DNA of 23,210 bases from Avoscillospira sp045652125 (GTDB lineage Bacteria; Bacillota; Clostridia; Oscillospirales; Oscillospiraceae). The position numbers and the translations under genes are program-made. The notes under the pieces were generated by a model, which made no database searches, was not told where the DNA came from, and worked only from the letters and a program-made list of their open reading frames with translations. Shown here one piece after another: positions 7,092 through 13,742 of the stretch (positions are counted from its first letter, which is position 1; each line of letters begins with the position of its first letter). The stretch is from NCBI GenBank assembly GCA_045652125.1, contig JAZRTT010000013.1, positions 1-23,210 on the forward strand. The letters run 5' to 3'.

Positions 7092-7120
7092 ACATATTTC
7101 TCCCCTTGGGTAAATTTTTG

Positions 7121-8683
7121 TCAAAACCGCTCCACAGCAGCCTGCTCCACGGGAAGGGCTTTTCGATAAGCGGCAAGAAATGTCTCGAAGCCTGCTCGGT
7201 CGGACGCATCCGCAGTAATGGTAAAAGCGGAAGCAGCAGCAAATACATTATCCAGATACTCCTCCAGCGTCTGACCGGGCTGTTTCCACAGGCCGTACGC
7301 TGCCAGCAGCGCCATGCCGTAGGGGCCGCCTTCTCCGGCTGTCTCCATGACGGAAACCGGTGCACCTACGGCAGCAGACAGCATCCGCTGACCAACACCG
7401 GGTGTTTTGAAGAACCCGCCGTGACCATAGAGCTTGTCAATGGTAACGTGTTCTTCCACCGTCAGGATATCCAGACCGATCTTCAGCGAAGCCAATGCAG
7501 ACAGCAGGTGGGTACGCATAAAGTTTGCCAGCGTAAACCGGCTGTCCGGACGGCGGAGGAACAGGGGTCTTCCGGCATCCAGACCGGTGATGTGCTCGCC
7601 GGAGTAGTAGTTGTAGCTCAGAAGTCCGCCACAATCGGCATCGCCCTCCAGCGCTTTTTTGAAAAGCAGAGGAAAGATTTTATTCTTATCTCCATCCATG
7701 CCCATTTCCTGTGCAAACTGGGCAAAGAGTTCCACCCATGCATTGATATCGGAAGTACAGTTGTTGCAGTGAACCATGGCCACCGGATTTCCTGCAGGCG
7801 TCGTGACCATATCGATCTCCCGATAAAGACCCAGCTTGCGGTCCAACACGACCATGGCAAAATCAGAGGTCCCCGCCGAGACATTTCCGGTCCCCACACG
7901 GACGGAATTGGTTGCCACCATTCCGGTACCGGCATCCCCTTCCGGCGGAACCATGGGCACACCGGGCTGCAAAGTGCCGGATAGATCCAAAAAGCGGGCA
8001 CCGGCCTGTGTCAAAGTACCGGCATCTGCACCTGCACACAGAACCTGAGGCAGCACATCCCGCAGATGCCAAGAATAGCGGCCGGCAAGCAAGGCATCAA
8101 ATTTTTCCACCAGCTCTTCATCATAGTCCATCTTCCTGCTGTCAATGGGGAACATCCCGGACGCTTCTCCTATCCCCAACACCTTTCTGCCGGTCAGGAG
8201 CCAGTGGATATAGCCGCAGAGGGTGGTGAGATAGTCCAGACGGGGAAGATGTTCTTCTTTATTCAAAACCGACTGATACAGATGTGCAATGCTCCACCGC
8301 TGAGGCACATTAAATTGGAATGTTTCCGTGAGCACGTCGGCGGCCTGCCCGGTAATGGTGTTTCTCCATGTGCGGAAAGGAGAAAGCAATTCCCCGTTTT
8401 TGTCAAAGGGCAGGTATCCGTGCATCATCCCGGAGATTCCAATGGCACCTACGGTGGTCAAGGGCTGTCCGAATTTTTCTTCTGCATCTTTTTTCAGAGC
8501 AGCGAAGCAGGACTGCACTCCGGTGCGGACCAAAGCGAGATCATAGGTCCAGATTCCGTTTTCCAAACGGTTTTCCCAGTCAAAGCTTCCGGTGGCGATC
8601 GGCAGGTGCTGCTTGTCCAACAGAACGGCCTTAATGCGGGTGGAACCCAATTCCAGCCCCAATACGGTATCCTTCCATTCCAT
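7121..8683 (-). CDS. FGGY-family carbohydrate kinase (xylulokinase-like)
   Basis: An ATP-dependent sugar kinase. Seen: 520 residues, normal for FGGY enzymes. The N-terminal phosphate motif LGLELGSTRIKAVLLD is at residues 8-23, and GISGMMHGYLPFD at 82-94 corresponds to the substrate-loop QMHG region of xylulokinases. The catalytic aspartate is probably Asp250 in PPEGDAGTGM, followed by VGTGNVSAGTSDFAM, the adenosine-site glycine-rich loop. A C-terminal HGGFFKTPGVGQRMLSAAVG motif also fits. Known substrates of this family include xylulose, ribulose, gluconate and glycerol; MMHG in place of QMHG makes a specific assignment unsafe. The ATG at 8683 has GGAAGGAG upstream. It is the first gene of a unit with pgm, under a consensus promoter, divergent from the DUF1846 gene. 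No sugar transporter is adjacent. Confidence 0.88.
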   Translation of the reverse strand: MEWKDTVLGLELGSTRIKAVLLDKQHLPIATGSFDWENRLENGIWTYDLALVRTGVQSCFAALKKDAEEKFGQPLTTVGAIGISGMMHGYLPFDKNGELLSPFRTWRNTITGQAADVLTETFQFNVPQRWSIAHLYQSVLNKEEHLPRLDYLTTLCGYIHWLLTGRKVLGIGEASGMFPIDSRKMDYDEELVEKFDALLAGRYSWHLRDVLPQVLCAGADAGTLTQAGARFLDLSGTLQPGVPMVPPEGDAGTGMVATNSVRVGTGNVSAGTSDFAMVVLDRKLGLYREIDMVTTPAGNPVAMVHCNNCTSDINAWVELFAQFAQEMGMDGDKNKIFPLLFKKALEGDADCGGLLSYNYYSGEHITGLDAGRPLFLRRPDSRFTLANFMRTHLLSALASLKIGLDILTVEEHVTIDKLYGHGGFFKTPGVGQRMLSAAVGAPVSVMETAGEGGPYGMALLAAYGLWKQPGQTLEEYLDNVFAAASAFTITADASDRAGFETFLAAYRKALPVEQAAVERF

Positions 8684-8713
8684 ATGGGTGTTCTCCTTCC
8701 TTAATATATTTTC

Positions 8714-8742
8714 AGTATACCGCAAATCTTCCGGAAAGACAA
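8714..8742 (-). promoter_or_regulatory. Promoter of the FGGY kinase-pgm unit
   Basis: Minus strand: -35 TTGTCT (8742-8737), 17-bp spacer, -10 TATACT (8719-8714), about 30 bases before the kinase ATG. It lies in the 184-bp divergent region 8684-8867. No obvious operator palindrome or catabolite-repression site was seen there. Confidence 0.82.
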
Positions 8743-8799
8743 CCGCACAGAAACGGGGATTTTCTAAAAATTATCCTTGCCGGGAAAGAGACGTTCCTC

Positions 8800-8828
8800 T
8801 TGCTTTTCTTGCCGGAAACGGCTATGAT
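8800..8828 (+). promoter_or_regulatory. Promoter of the DUF1846 gene
   Basis: Plus strand: -35 TTGCTT (8800-8805), 17-bp spacer, -10 TATGAT (8823-8828), about 40 bases before the ATG at 8868. The ribosome binding site is GGGGGAG. Confidence 0.8.
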
Positions 8829-8867
8829 GTAAAATGGAAAGTAATTTGACGAAACGGGGGAGCGCAG

Positions 8868-10352
8868 ATGAAGAAGATCGGTTTCGACAACGACAAATAT
8901 CTTCACCTTCAGACGGAGAAAATTCGTCAACGGGTGGCCCAGTTTGGCGGCAAGCTGTATCTGGAATTCGGCGGCAAGCTTTTTGATGATTATCACGCCT
9001 CCCGGGTACTTCCGGGATTCCGGCCGGACAGTAAGATGCGTATGCTCCTGCAGCTGAAAGATCAGGCGGAACTGGTCATCGCCATCTCTGCCGATGATAT
9101 TGAAAAGAACAAGCGTCGGGGCGATTTGGGAATCACTTACGATCTGGATGTAATGCGGCTGATCGATGCCTTCCGGGAGTTCGGCCTTTATGTAGGCAGC
9201 GTAGTGCTGACCAAATTCCGCAGCCAGCCTGCTGCAGAAAATTTTCAGAGAAAATTGGAAGCACTGGGAGTTCTGGTCTACCGTCACTATCCCATTGAGG
9301 ACTACCCTTCCAACATCCCGCTGATCGTTTCCGAAGACGGCTTCGGCAAAAATGAATATATCAAGACCTCACGGCCAATCGTGGTCATTACAGCACCCGG
9401 TCCCGGTTCCGGCAAAATGGCCACGGCTCTGAGCCAGCTGTACCATGAGCATCAGCGGGGCATTCAATCCGGCTATGCCAAGTACGAAACGTTCCCCGTT
9501 TGGAATTTGCCGCTGAAGCACCCGGTGAACCGTGCCTATGAGGCGGCGACCATTGACCTGGACGATGTGAACATGATCGACCCCTTCCATCTGGAAGCCT
9601 ATGGAGAAACAACGGTGAACTATAACCGGGATGTGGAAATTTTCCCGGTGGTGGAGGCAATGTTCCGGAAAATCTACGGGCAGTGTCCCTATAAAAGCCC
9701 CACGGATATGGGGGTCAACATGGTGGGCAGTGCCATTGTGGATGATGAAGTCTGCCGGAATGCGTCCAATCAGGAGGTCATCCGAAGATATTTTGAAACG
9801 GCCTGCCATGTCAAGCGCGGCAACACCGCCGCAGTACAACTGCATAAGATGGAAATGCTTATGCGCTCTATGGAGCTGGAAGTACAAATGCGCAGAACTG
9901 TGCCTGCCGCCCGGGATGTGGCACAGCAGACCGGTGACCCGGCTGTGGCCATCGAACTGTCCGACGGCACCATCGTCACCGGAAAAACTTCATCGCTGAT
10001 GGGTGCTTCCTGTGCCGCCATGCTCAATGCACTGAAATATCTGGCGGGAATCCCCGATGAGGTAAAGCTCATTTCTCCGGAGGTGTTGGAACCGATCACC
10101 CACCTGAAGGTGGAGCATTTGGGTAACCGAAATCCGCGGCTTCACACGGATGAAATCCTCATTGCTTTGTCCATATGTGCCAACACAGACAGCAACGCGG
10201 AGATGGCCATGGAACAACTGAGCAGTTTGCGAAACGCACAGGTCCACTCCACGGTGATCTTGTCTCAGGTAGACGAAAATGTATTCAAGAAGCTGGGTGC
10301 CCACGTAACCTGCGAGGCAGCCTACGAAAGCCAGAAGCTCTATCACAAATAA
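8868..10352 (+). CDS. DUF1846 domain-containing protein
   Basis: A conserved bacterial protein of unknown biochemical role; 494 residues is the normal length for the family. Seen: start MKKIGFDNDKYLHLQTEKI, then FGGKLYLEFGGKLFDDYHASRVLPGF (about 26-51), the most recognisable family segment, and ISADDIEKNKRRGDLGITYDLD (73-94). A nucleotide-binding-like glycine loop TAPGPGSGKMAT at 175-186 does not fit canonical Walker A. Further on, DLDDVNMIDPFHLEAYGETTVNYNRD and NMVGSAIVDDEVCRNAS are strongly conserved-looking. No membrane segment or signal is visible; it is likely cytoplasmic. It is monocistronic, with its own consensus promoter and terminator, convergent with jag and divergent from the sugar kinase. 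I assign the family with confidence but no function. Confidence 0.9.
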   Translation: MKKIGFDNDKYLHLQTEKIRQRVAQFGGKLYLEFGGKLFDDYHASRVLPGFRPDSKMRMLLQLKDQAELVIAISADDIEKNKRRGDLGITYDLDVMRLIDAFREFGLYVGSVVLTKFRSQPAAENFQRKLEALGVLVYRHYPIEDYPSNIPLIVSEDGFGKNEYIKTSRPIVVITAPGPGSGKMATALSQLYHEHQRGIQSGYAKYETFPVWNLPLKHPVNRAYEAATIDLDDVNMIDPFHLEAYGETTVNYNRDVEIFPVVEAMFRKIYGQCPYKSPTDMGVNMVGSAIVDDEVCRNASNQEVIRRYFETACHVKRGNTAAVQLHKMEMLMRSMELEVQMRRTVPAARDVAQQTGDPAVAIELSDGTIVTGKTSSLMGASCAAMLNALKYLAGIPDEVKLISPEVLEPITHLKVEHLGNRNPRLHTDEILIALSICANTDSNAEMAMEQLSSLRNAQVHSTVILSQVDENVFKKLGAHVTCEAAYESQKLYHK

Positions 10353-10356
10353 CAGA

Positions 10357-10397
10357 AAGAACGACCCTCCGGGATGCAGCGGGTCGTTCTTTTTTTT
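10357..10397 (+). terminator. Terminator of the DUF1846 gene
   Basis: An 11-bp stem AAGAACGACCC / GGGTCGTTCTT (10357-10367 and 10381-10391) begins 4 bases after the stop codon and ends in a run of eight T. This is a strong plus-strand intrinsic terminator. Confidence 0.93.
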
Positions 10398-10430
10398 GCT
10401 GCCGCCCCACCTCTCAAAACATCCCCCGAC

Positions 10431-10454
10431 GGCTTTTGTGACCGGACAAAAGCC
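10431..10454. repeat. Inverted repeat in the convergent DUF1846/jag gap
   Basis: A perfect 9-bp inverted repeat GGCTTTTGT-N6-ACAAAAGCC (10431-10439 / 10446-10454) lies between the two gene-end terminators. No T tract follows on either strand, so it is not an obvious terminator; its role is unknown. The 184-bp gap 10353-10536 holds this and the two terminators and no gene. Confidence 0.6.
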
Positions 10455-10488
10455 CTGGCCTGCGGCTGCGGCGTGGTATTTAGGATGC

Positions 10489-10524
10489 AAAAAACGAGGA
10501 TGCACGCAGGTGCATCCTCGTTTT
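10489..10524 (-). terminator. Terminator of the rpmH-jag cluster
   Basis: A perfect 15-bp stem AAAACGAGGATGCAC / GTGCATCCTCGTTTT (10491-10505 and 10510-10524) with a 4-base loop. On the minus strand it lies just after the jag stop and runs into TTTTTT. Confidence 0.92.
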
Positions 10525-10536
10525 CGCTGCCGACCA

Positions 10537-11406
10537 TTAGTCGTTCTGGGTGTATTTGTTGTAAGATACCACGATCCGCCGATTGGGTTCGGTACCCACA
10601 GAATAGGTGGACACATTCTCCATGTCCTGCAGCGCCGCATGAATTACATGCCGCTCATAGGCGTTCATGGGTTCCAGAGTAATATTTCTGCGATACTTGA
10701 CCACTTTGTCAGCCACTTTGTGACCCAGGCGGCACAGGCTTTCTTCCCGCTTCAGCCGGTAATTCTCCGCATCCACATTGATGCGGATTCGCTTATTGTT
10801 GTCACGGTTGATGCTGTAGTTGGTCAAATGCTGGATGGCATCCAGCGTCTCTCCTCTGCGGCCGATCAGCATCCCCAGGCTCTCTCCTACCAGATCCACC
10901 TGATAGGTATCGGAGTCATTCTTCCATGCATGAGGGACAGCATCAGAACCCATGTGCTCCAGCAGCCCTTTGATGAAGCCTTCGATCTGCTGCTCCATGG
11001 AGCCTTCGGCGGCAGGTGCATATTCTTTGACTTCCACAGGGGCTTTCGGTGCGGCGGGCTTTTTCTCCTGACGAGGCTTCCGGGGCTGTTCAGCCTTGGG
11101 AGCTTCCTCTTTGGCAGGCTTGGGATTCACGGGCTGCGGGGAAATTTCTTTCTCCTGCCGGGGCTCATATTTTTTCGGTTTGCTCCGGGATGCGGAAGAC
11201 AGAGCCGGTGCCGGCTTTCCCTCTTCATCCGGTGCTTCATAGGTCACTTTAACCTTAGCGGGATTACCGCCCAAACCCAAAAAACCGGATTTGGGACTTT
11301 CCAAAACCTCGACAGAGACATTGTCACGATCCATCTTCAGTTCAGCCAACGCTGCTTCAATGGCCAGATCAATGGTCTTGCCGGTGGCGGTAATGAATTT
11401 TTCCAT
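10537..11406 (-). CDS. jag: Jag/KhpB RNA-binding protein (Jag-N, KH and R3H domains)
   Basis: A single-stranded nucleic-acid-binding protein, in other Firmicutes (KhpB/EloR) tied to cell elongation, division and small-RNA biology. Seen: 289 residues. The Jag N-terminal domain (1-52) starts MEKFITATGKTIDLAIEAALAEL with the GFLGLGGNPAKV turn. A low-complexity Pro/Lys/Glu/Ala linker (about 55-135) follows. The KH domain has the GxxG loop GMLIGRRGETLDAIQ (about 183-197), and the C-terminal R3H domain has RHVIH in NAYERHVIH. The linker is long and proline/lysine-rich, presumably disordered. Context: last gene of the rpmH cluster, 25 bases after yidC, the usual position. The ATG follows GGAAGGAG. 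The fused KH/R3H order is diagnostic. Confidence 0.95.
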   Translation of the reverse strand: MEKFITATGKTIDLAIEAALAELKMDRDNVSVEVLESPKSGFLGLGGNPAKVKVTYEAPDEEGKPAPALSSASRSKPKKYEPRQEKEISPQPVNPKPAKEEAPKAEQPRKPRQEKKPAAPKAPVEVKEYAPAAEGSMEQQIEGFIKGLLEHMGSDAVPHAWKNDSDTYQVDLVGESLGMLIGRRGETLDAIQHLTNYSINRDNNKRIRINVDAENYRLKREESLCRLGHKVADKVVKYRRNITLEPMNAYERHVIHAALQDMENVSTYSVGTEPNRRIVVSYNKYTQND

Positions 11407-11431
11407 TCCAAACTCCTTCCGTCAATGACGG

Positions 11432-12622
11432 TTACTTTTGATAGCGGTCAGGACGATAAGCCCGACCCTTGCAGTAGGGACGCTCAGGGATCCCGGAGGG
11501 ACACTTTTCCTCGTCCACTTCCGGAACTGCATCGGGATCCATGCCGGCCTTTTCCATTTCGTAGCGTCTGGCCGCGGCTTCCCGCTCCTCACGTTCTTTG
11601 CGTTCCTGTTTCTTTTTGCTGGTGTTTTCCACGATGCCGTCAGGATTTGCAGCACGGCGCAATGCACGCTGATGCTCCTTTTCCGCTTCTTCCGCTGCCA
11701 GAAGGGCCGCTTTCTCCCGGCGCACTTCATCCTCCTGTGCATAGACCTTGCGGTAACGAACTGTCAGGATGGAATCGATGATCAGGGTAAAGAACGCCTG
11801 TGCGATCCAGTAGACCGTGATGGCAGCCGGCATGATGAAGCCGAAATAAACAGACATGAGCGGCATCATATACATCATCGTGTTCATGGACGAGTTGGCC
11901 TTGGCGGCGGCTTCGTCCTTTTCGCCCTTGGCGTTGGTCGCCACAGAGCCGTTGAGTTTCTGGCTGACCCACATGCTCAGCAGGTTGGAACCGCCGGAAA
12001 TCAGCGCCAATACAGCACCACCCACAGCACTCCAGGACGTTGCCAGCCAGACCTTCCAGGAAGGAACGGCGGCCAGATTGATGCCAAGGAAGCCGAAGTC
12101 GATGGGGCGGATCATCTCTGCAGTCAGTTCAGGGATAGCAGACAAAAGCTGGCTGCTGTACTGCTCCAGATACTGAGCAGCCACCAGCTGATGATAGAAG
12201 CTCTGCTTGCCCAGCTCCACTTCCGCACCGATGATCTCCACGATCTGCGCAGAGATCTCAGCAGGAATGTGCATCACATAGGTCAAAGGCTCACGGATAA
12301 CATAGTACAAAGGCAGCAGAATCAGCAAAGGGATGAAGCTCCACAGGCAGCCGCCGGTGGTGGAAACGCCTTCTTCCTTATACAGCTGCATGACAGCCTG
12401 CTGATAGCCGGCCTTGTCATCACCGTACTTGGCTTCCAGAGCTTTCGCCAGAGGGGCCACACGGGACATTTTCAGCATACTCTTCTTGCTCTTGGCGTTC
12501 ATAGGAAGCAGAACGATCTTGACGATGAGAGAGAAGAGAATCAGGGCTATACCGTAGTTGCCGGAGAACTGATACAGCCAGTCCAGCAGGTAGCCAAAGG
12601 GGACGCGAATGAGATCGCCCAT
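11432..12622 (-). CDS. yidC: Membrane protein insertase YidC/OxaA
   Basis: Inserts and folds proteins in the cytoplasmic membrane, alone or with SecYEG. Seen: 396 residues. There is no lipobox signal peptide; an N-terminal segment is followed by the first core helix with IALILFSLIVKIVLLPMNAKS. Lys35 occupies the position of the conserved basic residue of the hydrophilic groove (Arg in Bacillus SpoIIIJ). The cytoplasmic hairpin (about 41-90) contains MLKMSRVAPLAKALEAKYG, and further helices follow at about 95-115, 185-215 and 260-300. The last 100 residues are a highly charged Glu/Lys/Arg tail that may contact the ribosome and nascent chain. The ATG at 12622 follows GGAGG. It lies 35 bases after yidD and 25 before jag, in the classical order. 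Confidence 0.95.
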   Translation of the reverse strand: MGDLIRVPFGYLLDWLYQFSGNYGIALILFSLIVKIVLLPMNAKSKKSMLKMSRVAPLAKALEAKYGDDKAGYQQAVMQLYKEEGVSTTGGCLWSFIPLLILLPLYYVIREPLTYVMHIPAEISAQIVEIIGAEVELGKQSFYHQLVAAQYLEQYSSQLLSAIPELTAEMIRPIDFGFLGINLAAVPSWKVWLATSWSAVGGAVLALISGGSNLLSMWVSQKLNGSVATNAKGEKDEAAAKANSSMNTMMYMMPLMSVYFGFIMPAAITVYWIAQAFFTLIIDSILTVRYRKVYAQEDEVRREKAALLAAEEAEKEHQRALRRAANPDGIVENTSKKKQERKEREEREAAARRYEMEKAGMDPDAVPEVDEEKCPSGIPERPYCKGRAYRPDRYQK

Positions 12623-12657
12623 AGTTGTTTTTCCTCCAATATGGGAAGTTGTGTTCC

Positions 12658-12876
12658 TTAGGGAACGGGGTCAAATCTGTCTCGTTTAGAGAATGGGTGA
12701 CAGCGCATAAGCCGCTTGAGGGCCAGCCAGCCGCCTTTTGCCGCGCCATATTTTTCGATGGCCTCCCGAGCATACTGGGAGCAGGTGGGCGTATAGATAC
12801 ACCGGGCAGGAAGCAGCGGCGAAATAGCCTTTTGATAGAAGTTAATCAGTTTCAGCAGGACGGTTTTCAGCGGCAA
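12658..12876 (-). CDS. yidD: Membrane protein insertion efficiency factor YidD
   Basis: A small (72-residue) membrane-associated protein thought to help YidC-dependent insertion. Seen: the signature INFYQKAISPLLPARCIYTPTCSQYAREAIEKYG, with three cysteines including the conserved CxxxPTCS pattern, and the GWLALKRLMRCHPF segment. The reading frame begins inside rnpA: the start is a TTG at 12876, giving a 35-base overlap with rnpA. No in-frame ATG fits, so the rare start and overlap suggest translational coupling to RnpA. An AGAGGGGA sequence sits unusually close to this TTG. The family is certain; the exact first residue is less so. Confidence 0.93.
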   Translation of the reverse strand: MPLKTVLLKLINFYQKAISPLLPARCIYTPTCSQYAREAIEKYGAAKGGWLALKRLMRCHPFSKRDRFDPVP

Positions 12877-13219
12877 TCCCCTCTTTTCTCAGCAGCCCCA
12901 GCTTGTCCGCCAGAGACAAATAAGCCCCCTCCAGCTTCTTGTAGGGAGCATCCACAGCGGCAGAACGCACCACCACCACCAGATCCCATCCGGGGCAGAA
13001 CTGCCCTTCGTGGATTCGATAGATCTCCCGCAGGCGGCGACGCACTTTGTTGCGTACCACGGCATGACCCAGTTTGGCACTGACGGTATAGCCGATACGG
13101 TTTTCTTCCGAACCGTTGCAGCGGCAGTAGACCACCAGATAGCGGTTGGCGGCGGAGCTGCCTTTTCGGTAAAGGCGGCGGAACAGGTGGTTTAGCTTGA
13201 GAGACTTGGAAAACTGCAT
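12842..13219 (-). CDS. rnpA: Ribonuclease P protein component
   Basis: The basic protein subunit that, with the RNase P RNA, removes 5' leaders from precursor tRNAs. Seen: 125 residues, with FSKSLKLNHLFRRLYRKG near the N-terminus and the RNR signature LGHAVVRNKVRRRLREIYR at about 49-68, followed by DLVVVVRSAA and a C-terminal helix. A short extension (about residues 110-125, rich in Glu/Ala) goes beyond the core. Its ATG at 13219 has AGGAG 8 bases upstream. It is separated from rpmH by 95 bases that contain a long hairpin (13244-13276), and it overlaps yidD at its 3' end. The RNA partner gene is not in the window. Confidence 0.96.
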   Translation of the reverse strand: MQFSKSLKLNHLFRRLYRKGSSAANRYLVVYCRCNGSEENRIGYTVSAKLGHAVVRNKVRRRLREIYRIHEGQFCPGWDLVVVVRSAAVDAPYKKLEGAYLSLADKLGLLRKEGIAAENRPAETD

Positions 13220-13243
13220 GAACCAAACTCCTGAATGAAACGG

Positions 13244-13276
13244 ACGGGGCGAACAGAATCCTTCTATTCGCCCCGT
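13244..13276 (-). promoter_or_regulatory. Long hairpin between rpmH and rnpA
   Basis: Arms ACGGGGCGAA (13244-13253) and TTCGCCCCGT (13267-13276) pair perfectly, and the loop continues as AGAA/TTCT after one mismatch, giving about 14 pairs. There is no T tract on the minus strand, so it is not a normal terminator. It may be an RNA processing or stability element that sets the ratio of ribosomal protein L34 to RnpA (inference). Confidence 0.6.
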
Positions 13277-13314
13277 ATCAATTCTAATATTGGCGGTATA
13301 CGCGGCCCAAACTT

Positions 13315-13449
13315 TTAGGCGGACAGCTTTGCTCTGCCTTTGGCACGACGGCGGGCCAGAACCTTGCGGCCGTTCTTAGTGGCCATTCTCTGACGGAAAC
13401 CATGCACCTTGGATCTGTGACGCTTTTTAGGCTGATAGGTACGCAGCAT
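13315..13449 (-). CDS. rpmH: 50S ribosomal protein L34
   Basis: A 44-residue, very basic ribosomal protein of the large subunit. Seen: the complete and nearly invariant sequence MLRTYQPKKRHRSKVHGF..., ending RRRAKGRAKLSA. The ATG at 13449 has a strong AGGAGGTG ribosome binding site; longer in-frame starts upstream would run through the leader and can be ignored. It leads the cluster rpmH-rnpA-yidD-yidC-jag, transcribed from a near-consensus promoter about 90 bases upstream. In many bacteria dnaA lies just upstream in the opposite direction; here mgtE takes that place. Confidence 0.98.
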   Translation of the reverse strand: MLRTYQPKKRHRSKVHGFRQRMATKNGRKVLARRRAKGRAKLSA

Positions 13450-13541
13450 AGTGTACACCTCCTGTAAAATTATGCTCAACAGCTGCCACGGGCAGCCGCA
13501 GCGAGTGCTTTGAGGGCGTATTCCATAGATACGCATTTGGT

Positions 13542-13571
13542 ATTATATCAAAGATTCTGTCAAGCTGTCAA
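13542..13571 (-). promoter_or_regulatory. Promoter of the rpmH cluster
   Basis: Minus strand: -35 TTGACA (13571-13566), 18-bp spacer, -10 TATAAT (13547-13542), both boxes perfect consensus. A second TTGACA copy begins two bases further on, inside the spacer. The leader to rpmH is about 85 bases and holds a small GCTGCC/GGCAGC hairpin (13482-13496). Confidence 0.88.
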
Positions 13572-13664
13572 CTAAAAAATCGAGAAAATCACAGGTTTTT
13601 CCTAAGAAACTGCATCTTGTGGTGCAGAAATAAACAGGCACCGCTTCTTGTGGGTGAAAAACCG

Positions 13665-13693
13665 TTGACAAACCTTTTTTCAGGGCATACTAT
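13665..13693 (+). promoter_or_regulatory. Promoter of mgtE
   Basis: Plus strand: -35 TTGACA (13665-13670), 17-bp spacer, -10 TACTAT (13688-13693). The leader of about 43 bases is too short for an M-box magnesium riboswitch. The divergent gap 13450-13742 otherwise holds the rpmH promoter and leader, and no gene. Confidence 0.82.
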
Positions 13694-13742
13694 ATATTAA
13701 GGGGAATTTTGTCCCACATGATCCGGGAAAGGAGGCAGCATC

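Noticed and set aside
10398..10488. Possible extra gene in the convergent gap between DUF1846 and jag
   Set aside because: Frames here are short, run through hairpins, and have no ribosome binding site or family resemblance.
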